Assembly (NCBI GenBank): GCA_031402435.1
Contig: JANNSJ010000049.1
Location: forward strand, 16,096-80,095
Direction: 5' to 3'
DNA from: UBA11986 sp031402435
GTDB lineage: Bacteria > Bacteroidota > Ignavibacteria > UBA10030 > UBA6906
Length of the DNA: 64,000 nucleotides
The position numbers and the translations under genes were made by a program. The notes under the pieces are model-generated. The model saw only the letters and a program-made list of their open reading frames with translations. It did not search any database and was not told the origin of the DNA. Positions 1-7,276 of this stretch are shown piece by piece. Positions within the stretch are counted from its first letter, which is position 1; each line of letters begins with the position of its first letter.

Positions 1-550
1 CGATCTCCTCGCCACCTTTTAATAGCCCAACCCCGTAGCTTCCGATCAATGGCATTGTCTTCGGAACTTCCGTTCCGATGAGTGTGGCAAAGTATGCCAT
101 GGTATCCCATGGGAGCAAATAGCCAGTGAAGCCAAACCCAAGAACGAGAAACAGCAGCAACACACCGGTCACCCACATGAGCTCTCTGGGTTTTCTATAC
201 GCTTTCATCAGGAACGCGCTGAACATGTGAATGAACAACATTGCAATCATCAGATTTGCTGACCACGAGTGAAGTGATCTGATGAGCCAGCCGTATTCAA
301 CCTGCGTAATGATGAGCTTGACGCTTTCGTAAGCGTGTTCAGGTGTAGGCTTATAATATAGGGACAAAAGAATCCCAGTGACAAGCTGAACCACAAAGAA
401 AAACAAAGTAAGTCCGCCAAAGTAATACCACATCGAATGCTTATGTTGCGGGACGGTCTTCTTGGAAAGGTATTCCTTCACGGCATCCAGTGGAAGTCGT
501 TCGTTGAGCCAGACATACACTTTGGCAGAATATCCGGAAGGTAAATTCAT
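1..550 (-). CDS. Cytochrome b of a bc-type quinol oxidase complex (partial)
   Basis: Membrane cytochrome b subunit of a quinol:cytochrome c oxidoreductase. It carries electrons from menaquinol or ubiquinol between two b hemes while the Rieske protein takes the other electron. Only the first 183 residues are inside the window; the 3' end runs off the left edge. Visible features are an amphipathic N-terminus, a first membrane helix, and the helix with the heme-ligand pair His-x13-His (SLHSW ... FIHMF). A third helix leads into the GYLLPWDTMAY segment typical of the family. The ATG lies 7 nt after the Rieske stop codon, so the two genes are surely co-transcribed. The identification is firm; whether it is a fused or split cytochrome b cannot be seen. 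Confidence 0.93.
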   Translation of the reverse strand, partial: MNLPSGYSAKVYVWLNERLPLDAVKEYLSKKTVPQHKHSMWYYFGGLTLFFFVVQLVTGILLSLYYKPTPEHAYESVKLIITQVEYGWLIRSLHSWSANLMIAMLFIHMFSAFLMKAYRKPRELMWVTGVLLLFLVLGFGFTGYLLPWDTMAYFATLIGTEVPKTMPLIGSYGVGLLKGGEEI

Positions 551-557
551 GCGAGGT

Positions 558-1013
558 TTATACCTTGGTTACGAGAACGGATGATTCCTCGATTGTTACC
601 TTGAGTGGCAACAGAGGTCTGGGCGCAGGACCGGCAATGTTCTTTCCGTTCATATCAAATTGGCTGCCGTGACAGTTGCAATCAAAATGTGGAAGGCCCT
701 CATCTCCTTTGAATTGCACAACACATCCAAGGTGAGTGCATCGGGCAGAAAATGCTTTGAACTGTCCTCCCATCGTGTGAACAATAATTACCGGATCTTT
801 GTTGAACCGAACAATCTTTGCAGAGTTTTCTGCAATGTCAGAGACCATCGCAACCTTCATTGTTTCCCGAACAATGTCAGAGTCCTTGACAGGCGATAGG
901 AATTTCGTGACCACAGTTCCGAAAGGCACCACCGTCAATACGCCCCACACCTTTATGAGGGCCGATAGAAAATCTCTTCGTGTTGCCGGCATTTGTTCGT
1001 CGCGCTTAGCCAT
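558..1013 (-). CDS. Rieske [2Fe-2S] protein of the cytochrome bc complex
   Basis: The high-potential iron-sulfur subunit that accepts the first electron from quinol and passes it to cytochrome c. The protein has 151 residues. Cluster box 1 is CTHLGC (Cys92, His94, Cys97) and box 2 is CNCHGS (Cys112, Cys114, His115), followed by the GPAPRPL proline loop. The N-terminus has a twin-arginine motif (TRRDFLSA) before one hydrophobic helix, so Tat export with a retained membrane anchor is likely. I use the ATG at 1013, preceded by AGGA, rather than a TTG one codon upstream. It sits 3 nt after the lipid kinase stop and directly before cytochrome b. Confidence 0.95.
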   Translation of the reverse strand: MAKRDEQMPATRRDFLSALIKVWGVLTVVPFGTVVTKFLSPVKDSDIVRETMKVAMVSDIAENSAKIVRFNKDPVIIVHTMGGQFKAFSARCTHLGCVVQFKGDEGLPHFDCNCHGSQFDMNGKNIAGPAPRPLLPLKVTIEESSVLVTKV

Positions 1014-1016
1014 CAA

Positions 1017-1925
1017 TCATCCTACTATCACTGCCAGGGCTTTCGAAAGCACATCAATCTGTAACATCGTGATATCCGTTCCCAATATTTCTCCGTCAGC
1101 GTGAACGCACACGCCACTGCTTGCCACAATAAGAATACTTCTGCCTTTTTCAAACTTGACGTGAGAACTGGTTCGGTGACTCCCTTTCATGACGGCAGGC
1201 ATCACGGCAAGAATCCTCGGTATTGAGAGTTCTTCGATCAAACAAACATCAAGCTCTCCGTCATCCGCCTTCGCCTCGGGGGTCAGATAAAACCCACCAC
1301 CAGCACACACACCATTACCCACGGCTATGAGCAAGTACTTTGAATTTGTTTTCCGGCCATCGATGGATACTGAGAAATCCGGAGACCTGTAACGCCCCAG
1401 CGTTTGAAACACGGCCAGGAGATACACTAGTGTTCCCGACACGTATGAAATATGTCTTGCTCTTTCTGCAACAGCTGCGTCAAAGCCGACACCTAACCCA
1501 TTAACAAAGAACGAAGGTGAAGAGTTGCCCCAATTGGGACTTTCATTTCTACGAACATCCACCCTGCCAACATCGATAAGAGAAGTCTTGCCTAGAAACA
1601 AACATGACACTGATTGTTCCAAGTCCTTTGGTAAACCTATAGACTTGATAAAATCGTTTCCGGAACCAATTGGAATAACACCAAGTGTTTTCTCGGTTCC
1701 GATAATGCCATTCGCTACTTCGTGAACAGTCCCATCGCCCCCTACAGCGACGACAATCTCAGATGAAGAATGCTTCGCCAATTCAGTAGCATCGCCCTGC
1801 CGGGTCGTCTCAACAAACTCGAAATCCGACGTTCTGGATTTGATGGCCCGGTAGATATTCTCTTTGAGCTTTCCACCGGAGCCTTTGCCTGCGTTGGGAT
1901 TGAGAATGAATGTAAATCGGCTCAA
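1017..1925 (-). CDS. Diacylglycerol/lipid kinase, YegS/BmrU (DagK catalytic) family
   Basis: Predicted cytosolic or membrane-associated lipid kinase of 302 residues. The N-terminal half has the family signatures: NPNAGKGSG near residue 10, the nucleotide-binding GGDGTVHEVANG around residue 60, and the IPIGSGNDF loop around residue 85. The C-terminal half is the usual beta-sandwich. It starts at TTG overlapping the dapF stop by 4 nt (TTGA), implying translational coupling. Lipid kinases of this family phosphorylate diacylglycerol or sphingoid-like lipids; the substrate cannot be told here. Its place between dapF and the bc complex genes suggests operon convenience rather than a shared pathway. 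Confidence 0.88.
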   Translation of the reverse strand: MSRFTFILNPNAGKGSGGKLKENIYRAIKSRTSDFEFVETTRQGDATELAKHSSSEIVVAVGGDGTVHEVANGIIGTEKTLGVIPIGSGNDFIKSIGLPKDLEQSVSCLFLGKTSLIDVGRVDVRRNESPNWGNSSPSFFVNGLGVGFDAAVAERARHISYVSGTLVYLLAVFQTLGRYRSPDFSVSIDGRKTNSKYLLIAVGNGVCAGGGFYLTPEAKADDGELDVCLIEELSIPRILAVMPAVMKGSHRTSSHVKFEKGRSILIVASSGVCVHADGEILGTDITMLQIDVLSKALAVIVG

Positions 1926-2782
1926 GATCTGCTACTATCCATGAGATCTACGATTGTCTTTGTCGTATCGTTATACAGCAGCTTGCCGGTAAAGATCATA
2001 TGAGCGCTTCCTTCAAGGGTTGGAGATGTTATTTTCCCCCCACTCGATGTAGCGCTTACCTTCAACAACTCTCCACTCCGGACGTGAATGGAAATCGGGA
2101 ATGTCAATCCTCGCAACTGATGTGAAACGATCCCAGCCGCAACCGAGCCAGTACCACACGCGAGTGTCTCTGCTTCAACACCGCGCTCATACGTACGCAG
2201 TCGTATGCTGTCGTTGCCCGTGATCTGGACAAAGTTTGCATTTGTACCTTCAGGGGAAAAGGCCGGAGCAAAACGGATTGATCTGCCTACACGATCGACC
2301 TCAACTGTTTCCACGTCATCGACAAACTCAACGAAATGGGGAGAACCGGTATTGATGAAAAAGCCATGATGAACCTCTTGTCCAACGTCAACTTCAACGT
2401 TGCGTTTGAGATCAAGCGGTTCTGTCATTCTCAAGCTGACCGCATTCGGAAGAATCTGCGCCTGGTAAATGAAATCCAATGCCTCAAAGGACATGGCGCG
2501 TGGCGCTATCCCATTCACAAAAGCATAACGCGCTATACACCGCCCGCCATTTCCACACATTCCCCCATAACTTCCATCGGAGTTATAATACTGCATCGTA
2601 AAGTCGGCACGGAGGCTCTGCTGCAGCAACAGAAGGCCATCTGCGCCGACGCCAAAATAACGGGAGCATATTCGCCTGGCAAACTCGGACTTGTCAACAG
2701 GAAGGACATTATTCATGTCGTCGACAATGACGAAATCATTGCCAGCCCCGGAGGTTTTTGTAAAAACAACTTCGTGGATCAT
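1922..2782 (-). CDS. dapF: Diaminopimelate epimerase
   Basis: Converts LL- to meso-diaminopimelate, for lysine and peptidoglycan synthesis. The protein has 286 residues with the two catalytic cysteines in their standard contexts: GGMCGNGGRC in the first half and ETLACGTG in the second. The canonical start MIHEVVFTKTSGAGNDF places the ATG at 2782. The frame stays open upstream, but the only earlier start is a TTG next to the tmRNA terminator and would add residues foreign to the family. A candidate promoter (TTGATA-N17-TATCTA, right before the ATG) would make the mRNA nearly leaderless. It is the first gene of a unit continuing into the lipid kinase, Rieske and cytochrome b. Confidence 0.96.
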   Translation of the reverse strand: MIHEVVFTKTSGAGNDFVIVDDMNNVLPVDKSEFARRICSRYFGVGADGLLLLQQSLRADFTMQYYNSDGSYGGMCGNGGRCIARYAFVNGIAPRAMSFEALDFIYQAQILPNAVSLRMTEPLDLKRNVEVDVGQEVHHGFFINTGSPHFVEFVDDVETVEVDRVGRSIRFAPAFSPEGTNANFVQITGNDSIRLRTYERGVEAETLACGTGSVAAGIVSHQLRGLTFPISIHVRSGELLKVSATSSGGKITSPTLEGSAHMIFTGKLLYNDTTKTIVDLMDSSRS

Positions 2783-2830
2783 AGCCTGTAGATAGCAAGT
2801 TTCTTTGTAACTATCAAGGTTATCACATCC

Positions 2831-2870
2831 CAAAAACAAGAAAGCTCTCGAACCGACCCGAGAGCTTTCG
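2831..2870 (-). terminator. Rho-independent terminator of ssrA
   Basis: A near-perfect hairpin with arms GAAAGCTCTCG and CGAGAGCTTTC around an 8-nt loop lies just past the tmRNA 3' end. On the - strand it is followed by a TTGTTTTT run. It separates the tmRNA from dapF. Confidence 0.85.
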
Positions 2871-2873
2871 TTG

Positions 2874-3247
2874 TGGAGATGGCGGGAGTCGAACCCGCGT
2901 CCGAAGAGAGAACCATCAAAGCCACTACATACATAGTCTGTCTTTTGAGCTTCACTCCGCTATATCCAACAGACAGGACAACCGCAGAGCAACCCCAATC
3001 TTCCCGTTGCCGGGTTCAGAACACGCTGTCGGGGAGCGCATGTTCCTAGCCTGCCTGAAGTCGGCGCCCCTTTGAGACCCAGCAGGCGAGATCTCTCGAG
3101 ACGGGCTAGTTAACTATTCTATTAGTTAAGCAGCCAGTGCGTAGTTGTAGTCTGCACTTAGTGTTTTTCCGTTTTATTAACGTGCAACTCGGAGAGCACG
3201 GTATGCGTCTCAGACCATCCCTTCCCCGTCGAATCCAAGTCATCCCC
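2874..3247 (-). ncRNA. ssrA: Transfer-messenger RNA (tmRNA)
   Basis: tmRNA rescues stalled ribosomes and adds a degradation tag. The 5' end (GGGGATG, then the conserved GGATTCGACGGG) pairs with the 3' end (CATCTCC plus discriminator A) to form the acceptor stem. The 3' part carries the T-arm GGGTTCGACTCCC. CCA is not encoded. The tag reading frame, read leftwards from 3155 to 3126, is GCA GAC TAC AAC TAC GCA CTG GCT GCT TAA, giving ADYNYALAA after the charged alanine. The segment just before it (CTAAGT) resembles the usual resume-codon context. Total length is 374 nt, normal for a one-piece tmRNA. Ends were set from stem pairing and could shift by a base or two. Confidence 0.96.
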
Positions 3248-3255
3248 TCACATTC

Positions 3256-3284
3256 AATCTAATGAACTTGTGGTGCATATTCAA
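3256..3284 (-). promoter_or_regulatory. Sigma-70-type promoter of ssrA
   Basis: On the - strand, TTGAAT (3284-3279) and TAGATT (3261-3256) are separated by exactly 17 nt. The first base of the mature tmRNA lies 9 nt past the -10 box, as expected for a transcription start. Confidence 0.65.
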
Positions 3285-3296
3285 CTCAACACCCTT

Positions 3297-4163
3297 CTAC
3301 TCAGTAGGGTAGTTCATCATGAGTGATTTTTTCAAGTATTCAAAGGCCTCCTTGGGTGAATCAAGGAATTTGAACAATTTCAAATCACTTCTGGCAACAA
3401 CGCCATGGGCAACCATCTGCTCCCAATCAATGATCTTATTCCAATATTCTGATCCGTAGATTACCACAGTCATTTTCTTTTTGATCTTTTCTGTCTGAAG
3501 CAACGTAAGTATTTCCATCAACTCGTCCAGCGTGCCAAACCCGCCCGGGAACACCACCAACGCCTTTGCAAGGTATGCAAACCAGAATTTCCTTAGAAAG
3601 AAGTAGTGAAACTCCAGGCTAAGACCCTTTGTGATATAGCGATTGGCAAATTGCTCGAATGGAAGACTTATGTTCATCCCAATCGACTTGCCTTTGGCTT
3701 TAAAAGCGCCCTTATTCGCCGCTTCCATAATACCCGGACCGCCACCCGAGCAAACAATGAATCTGTTCGATTGCTTCAAAGTCTTGGACCATTCAGTAAG
3801 CAGTCTGGCAAGCTCTACCGTGTCCTCATAGTATTTCGACATTGAGAGCGCCACCTTTGCATCATGCAGCTTCCGCGTGTGCAATGGCGATGGCTTCCTG
3901 GAACTTCGGATCGTTGCCTCAATCTGTTTGAAATTGAGGCGAGCCTCTGTTTTGGACTTGATACGAGCCGATCCAAAGAAGACTATTGTATCCTTGACCC
4001 GATGCCGGCGAAACCGGTGCTGGGGTTCGAGGAACTCGCTGAGTATTCGAACAACCCTGCCATCGGGACTGGTTAGAAACTCAACGTTCTTATATGACCT
4101 TATGGGCTTTTCAATTTTCTTCATAAGCATTGTATTAAGATGAGAATGAATACCCTTAATCAC
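3297..4163 (-). CDS. LOG-family protein (TIGR00730; putative nucleotide 5'-monophosphate phosphoribohydrolase)
   Basis: A 288-residue Rossmann-like protein of the LYSINE DECARBOXYLASE/LOG family. Members studied elsewhere release the base from (cytokinin) nucleoside monophosphates. The diagnostic motifs are SGGGPGIMEAANKGA in the middle and PGGFGTLDELMEILT further on. The protein is longer than minimal LOG proteins because of an N-terminal extension of roughly 100 residues. The GTG start overlaps the stop of the upstream gene (GTGA); ATG codons at 4130 and 4124 are alternative starts. The true substrate in bacteria of this type is unknown. It closes the YgfZ - AlkZ-related - LOG unit, just before the tmRNA promoter. 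Confidence 0.85.
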   Translation of the reverse strand: MIKGIHSHLNTMLMKKIEKPIRSYKNVEFLTSPDGRVVRILSEFLEPQHRFRRHRVKDTIVFFGSARIKSKTEARLNFKQIEATIRSSRKPSPLHTRKLHDAKVALSMSKYYEDTVELARLLTEWSKTLKQSNRFIVCSGGGPGIMEAANKGAFKAKGKSIGMNISLPFEQFANRYITKGLSLEFHYFFLRKFWFAYLAKALVVFPGGFGTLDELMEILTLLQTEKIKKKMTVVIYGSEYWNKIIDWEQMVAHGVVARSDLKLFKFLDSPKEAFEYLKKSLMMNYPTE

Positions 4164-5011
4164 AGTAGTCCATAGTACTTATCAATTGTCCTATCGACTT
4201 GAATACCCGGCATGATAATGCCTCTGCTCTTGAGATGTCCCAACGCCCTGAAGATCTCCTGCTTTTCCCATTTGAAGAGCTTTTGTATGGATGCGACAGT
4301 TCCGACAAGCTGGTTCTCAAAATATTTATGCAGGATCTTTTCCCTTGCGTGGTCCTCCGAGATTTTGCGCGCCCGTAGCGTTTCCTTTGGAAATCGGCGG
4401 AGAACAATGTCCCACTCAAATGAAAACGGGTCGTAATGCTCCGCAACCTTAACAATAAACATTTTCCTCTGCAACTCTGCAATGGCCTTATCGAACTCCT
4501 TCCTGTCTGATTTGGTGTGCAGACCGGATGCGAGTTTAAGACCTTTTGTAATTTGAGGTGAGCTATCAGAGAGGGCATCCATGATCGATTTTGCCGCCGG
4601 TGATAATTTGCCTCCTGTAAATTCTCGAACATATTCGTCTGTCGAGCCGCTTCGGTGAGACAACGCGTAAAAATATGGAAAGTACTCCATCGACACCATG
4701 GTGGGGCGACTTTTCAGTAACTTGCCATAGTAGATTTTCTTTTCCGCGGGAAGAATGTTTTTCATCTCCCATACGAAACTAATATGTGGGTCATGATGCG
4801 TGTGCCGTGGCATCAAGGGGTTTCTTTGTCCGGTGGCAGCATGCCAAAGGCATGGAGACTCAGAATTTTCGGCTTTGAATGCAAAACAAAAGCCGACATG
4901 GTTGACAAACTTGAGCGCTCCTTGCTTTGTTTTTACGGCCAGGTGTCTTGTTCGATGGTGAACCTTGTCGCGCCAAGCTTCAACCTCTTCGTGAGTATAT
5001 GACAATTTCAT
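4160..5011 (-). CDS. Putative AlkZ-related winged-helix protein
   Basis: A 283-residue soluble protein with no signal peptide or membrane segment. I recognise only a loose likeness to the AlkZ-related group, winged-helix relatives of the YcaQ/AlkZ DNA glycosylases. Points of support are the basic helix-rich C-terminus, the segment RHTHHDPHISFVWEMK and the aromatic block PTMVSMEYFPYFYALS. The C-terminal 120 residues look like tandem helix-turn-helix folds (IQKLFKWEKQEIFRALGHLKSRG). The AlkZ catalytic QxQ or QxR motif could not be confirmed by eye, so glycosylase activity is not claimed. Its ATG overlaps the ygfZ stop (TAATG), and its own end overlaps the LOG gene, so the three are translated as one unit. 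Confidence 0.45.
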   Translation of the reverse strand: MKLSYTHEEVEAWRDKVHHRTRHLAVKTKQGALKFVNHVGFCFAFKAENSESPCLWHAATGQRNPLMPRHTHHDPHISFVWEMKNILPAEKKIYYGKLLKSRPTMVSMEYFPYFYALSHRSGSTDEYVREFTGGKLSPAAKSIMDALSDSSPQITKGLKLASGLHTKSDRKEFDKAIAELQRKMFIVKVAEHYDPFSFEWDIVLRRFPKETLRARKISEDHAREKILHKYFENQLVGTVASIQKLFKWEKQEIFRALGHLKSRGIIMPGIQVDRTIDKYYGLL

Positions 5012-6048
5012 TATGCTCCCAAATCAAATGAGCTTACTACGACACCTTTGGCGCTAAAGGATTCACCTTGGACCTCAACCATATCGCCTACAGCTACTTT
5101 GTCTTTCTTTGCGACACCAAGTGCTGCGTATTCTCCCTTGTAAGGAATACCAGCAACACTAGTCAGAAGGCCTACCTGTTCCGAGTTGTAGAGTATCGGA
5201 GTCAAGATGTTTGATGTTGGCGTGTAACGATCGAGGCTTATCCCCACCAGTCTGCGTTGAACTTTTTGGTATGTATCCAGCCGGGCAATTACTTCTTGTC
5301 CAATGTAGCAACCTTTTGTGAAGCTAATGGCATGCCTGAGGTTGACTTCATACGGGTTGAATGATTCAATCAATTCTGTGGTTTCGCGTGGAATGCCGTG
5401 AATAATCCGGTAGGATTCGCTGGCTGGTTGGCTTATCATCCTCAAGTTCACCCCTTCTGTTGGGGTGAATCCTTCTCTTATCTGTTGATCATACGCGGCT
5501 GGCAGAATGATGTTGATCGAATCGGTTTCAAACTCAAATCTGTGTTCTATGAAACCACCGACACCTTCGAACACAAGTTCACAAATCTCGTTTGACGGAG
5601 GTACCGGGAACATTGACCTGGCAGTCGCCACTGCTTCGGGACCGACAATAGAATACACTACAAGATCAGAGGTTATGATCTGAAGTTGAATGTCTTCCAT
5701 GATTGTATATCTATCGATCCAATCCTTTAACGTACTCTCTTGGGCCGGGGAAGTAATCAAGAGTAACGAGGTGGGAAAAACAAGGACTCGGACGTAGTCG
5801 ACAATGCGTCCCTTGTCGGTTGTGAATACTGTACCTATCGAAGAATGAATTTTCAGATGGAGAATATCATTCGTTGAGAGCCGATGGAGCAGGTCCAATC
5901 TGTCTGCTCCAGTTACACGAATTTTTCCCACTGATGACTGGTCGATCACTACAGCATCAGTCAGCGCTGCGCTGACATCAGTACTTGATTCAGCATTAGC
6001 TGGCAAATGAGAAATGTGTTCCGTCTTGTCCACCTGGCAATCTGCCAA
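5011..6048 (-). CDS. ygfZ: YgfZ/GcvT-fold folate-binding protein (iron-sulfur cluster maintenance)
   Basis: A 345-residue protein of the YgfZ/IBA57 family, which uses tetrahydrofolate and supports repair or assembly of certain iron-sulfur enzymes such as MiaB. The family signature KGCYIGQEVIAR is present about 240 residues in, with the GcvT-like folate-binding fold around it (DLLHRLSTNDI near the N-terminus). The assigned start is TTG at 6048, only a few bases past the T-run of the tRNA-Lys terminator and with no clear ribosome site. A GTG at 6033 is a reasonable alternative, and the first 30 residues are poorly conserved. The stop overlaps the next ATG by one base. Confidence 0.88.
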   Translation of the reverse strand: MADCQVDKTEHISHLPANAESSTDVSAALTDAVVIDQSSVGKIRVTGADRLDLLHRLSTNDILHLKIHSSIGTVFTTDKGRIVDYVRVLVFPTSLLLITSPAQESTLKDWIDRYTIMEDIQLQIITSDLVVYSIVGPEAVATARSMFPVPPSNEICELVFEGVGGFIEHRFEFETDSINIILPAAYDQQIREGFTPTEGVNLRMISQPASESYRIIHGIPRETTELIESFNPYEVNLRHAISFTKGCYIGQEVIARLDTYQKVQRRLVGISLDRYTPTSNILTPILYNSEQVGLLTSVAGIPYKGEYAALGVAKKDKVAVGDMVEVQGESFSAKGVVVSSFDLGA

Positions 6049-6051
6049 TTA

Positions 6052-6090
6052 GATAAAAAAAGTAATGCCCAGGAAGTTACCCGGGCATTG
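6052..6090 (-). terminator. Rho-independent terminator after tRNA-Lys
   Basis: On the - strand, AATGCCCGGG and CCTGGGCATT form a stem followed by ACTTTTTTT. It ends the secG - tRNA-Lys transcript. Confidence 0.85.
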
Positions 6091-6099
6091 ATTAGCTTG

Positions 6100-6172
6100 T
6101 GCACCCACCAGGACTCGAACCTGGAACCCACTGATTAAGAGTCAGTTGCTCTACCAATTGAGCCATGGGTGC
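6100..6172 (-). tRNA. tRNA-Lys (CTT anticodon)
   Basis: A 73-nt cloverleaf. The acceptor stem is GCACCCA/TGGGTGC with discriminator A. The D-arm has GGCTC...GAGC, the anticodon stem-loop is ACTGA-CTCTTAA-TCAGT with anticodon CTT at 6139-6137, and the T-arm contains GGTTCGAGTCC. CCA is not encoded. It begins 16 nt after the secG stop, so it is probably processed from the secG transcript. Confidence 0.95.
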
Positions 6173-6188
6173 GCGAGTACGCTCTCTC

Positions 6189-6542
6189 CTACTTCCCACC
6201 AGGTGTGGGCGTTGGTTCTGGAGACTGAGCAGGTGGCAATTGGGGGGCACTACTTTGCTGTTGCTGAGTGGAGCCTTGGCCTTGTATTACGCTCTCACCG
6301 GCGCTACCTCCTCTTGGCAAAAATGCAATGTTGATAAGCAAAGCTAGAACGCCAAAAACGACTGCCAGGATTTGCGTTGTGCGTGTCAGAAAGTCGGTTG
6401 TACGACGTACGCCGAACATCATCCCAACCTGTCCGCCACCAAAAGTGCCTGCCAATCCGCCGCCCTTGCTTGATTGCATCAAGATCGCCACGATCAACAA
6501 AAAGCTGACAACAATCTCAACAATAATTAGAAACCAGAACAT
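6189..6542 (-). CDS. secG: Preprotein translocase subunit SecG
   Basis: Small integral subunit of the SecYEG export channel. The 117-residue protein has two membrane helices, one at the N-terminus (FWFLIIVEIVVSFLLIVAI) and one around residues 55-75. The conserved loop between them reads LMQSSKGGGLAGTFGG. The C-terminal tail is rich in Gln, Pro and Ser and low in complexity, as is common in this phylum. It has its own likely promoter upstream and shares a transcript with tRNA-Lys. Confidence 0.94.
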   Translation of the reverse strand: MFWFLIIVEIVVSFLLIVAILMQSSKGGGLAGTFGGGQVGMMFGVRRTTDFLTRTTQILAVVFGVLALLINIAFLPRGGSAGESVIQGQGSTQQQQSSAPQLPPAQSPEPTPTPGGK

Positions 6543-6581
6543 TGCTCTATCCTTCGGTTAGTTGACTCAGAATCGTATGTC

Positions 6582-6610
6582 AAAATACGAATTTTTGTTT
6601 GACAAATCAA
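6582..6610 (-). promoter_or_regulatory. Candidate sigma-70-type promoter for secG - tRNA-Lys
   Basis: On the - strand, TTGATT (6610-6605) and TATTTT (6587-6582) are 17 nt apart, about 40 nt upstream of the secG ATG. The same stretch holds a small inverted repeat (TGTCAAA/TTTGACA). Confidence 0.45.
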
Positions 6611-6619
6611 GCAGACAAG

Positions 6620-7270
6620 TTAAACATCGTAACCCCACGTTTTGAGTTGTTCACGCGAGATCGCTTGCCCGGTAGGGACACCCCCCAACCTTACCAATCT
6701 CTCAACATATTTTCCAATCATATCAAATTCCAGATTCACCCGTGTTTTTGTTGCGTATGATGAGAAGACTGTATTCTCCATCGTATGCGGGATGATGGAG
6801 GTAGAAACCAGGTTTCTCTCAATCGAAGCTACAGTGAGACTCACTCCGTCAATTGCAATGGAACCCACGGAAATCACGTAGCGTTCAAACTCATCTGGAA
6901 TTAAAAGTTTAAAAAGCCAACTCGTTTCCAAGGGCTCGATGGATTCTACATGACCTACACAGTCTACATGGCCGGAAACCAGGTGACCACCAAGACGGTC
7001 TCCAAGCTGCATTGCTAGCTCCAGGTTGACACGGTGTGCTCCCTTCAAATCGCCAAGTGTTGTCTTGAGCAGCGTTTCTTCCACGGCGATGACTGAAAAT
7101 CGATTGCCGCCTTTGTGGACGACAGTCTGGCACACACCGTTGATTGACACGCTGTCGTTTACAGAAAGTTGCCGTGCGCTTTGGGGAGCTTCTACCGTAA
7201 GTTTTACACCACCACCGATCTTCTGCACATCATAAACACTCCCAACTTCCTGTACAATGCCCGTGAACAC
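6620..7270 (-). CDS. ribE: Riboflavin synthase, alpha subunit
   Basis: Dismutates two 6,7-dimethyl-8-ribityllumazine molecules to riboflavin and the pyrimidinedione. The 216-residue protein has the two-lumazine-binding-barrel layout: MFTGIVQEVGSV at the start of barrel 1, HLVSGHVDCVGHV, then IDGVSLTVASIE in barrel 2. The start is GTG at 7270, 6 nt after the ribD stop, so it is translated from the ribD-ribE transcript. Length and motifs match the family well. Confidence 0.95.
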   Translation of the reverse strand: MFTGIVQEVGSVYDVQKIGGGVKLTVEAPQSARQLSVNDSVSINGVCQTVVHKGGNRFSVIAVEETLLKTTLGDLKGAHRVNLELAMQLGDRLGGHLVSGHVDCVGHVESIEPLETSWLFKLLIPDEFERYVISVGSIAIDGVSLTVASIERNLVSTSIIPHTMENTVFSSYATKTRVNLEFDMIGKYVERLVRLGGVPTGQAISREQLKTWGYDV

Positions 7271-7276
7271 TTTAGG

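Noticed and set aside
4156..4632. 158-codon frame inside the AlkZ-related gene
   Set aside because: Arg/Ser-rich composition typical of an out-of-frame reading, with no ribosome site or motif.
6581..6607. Inverted repeat TGTCAAA/TTTGACA between ribE and secG as a terminator
   Set aside because: It lacks a T-run and overlaps the likely secG promoter; it is weak as a terminator and unproven as an operator.
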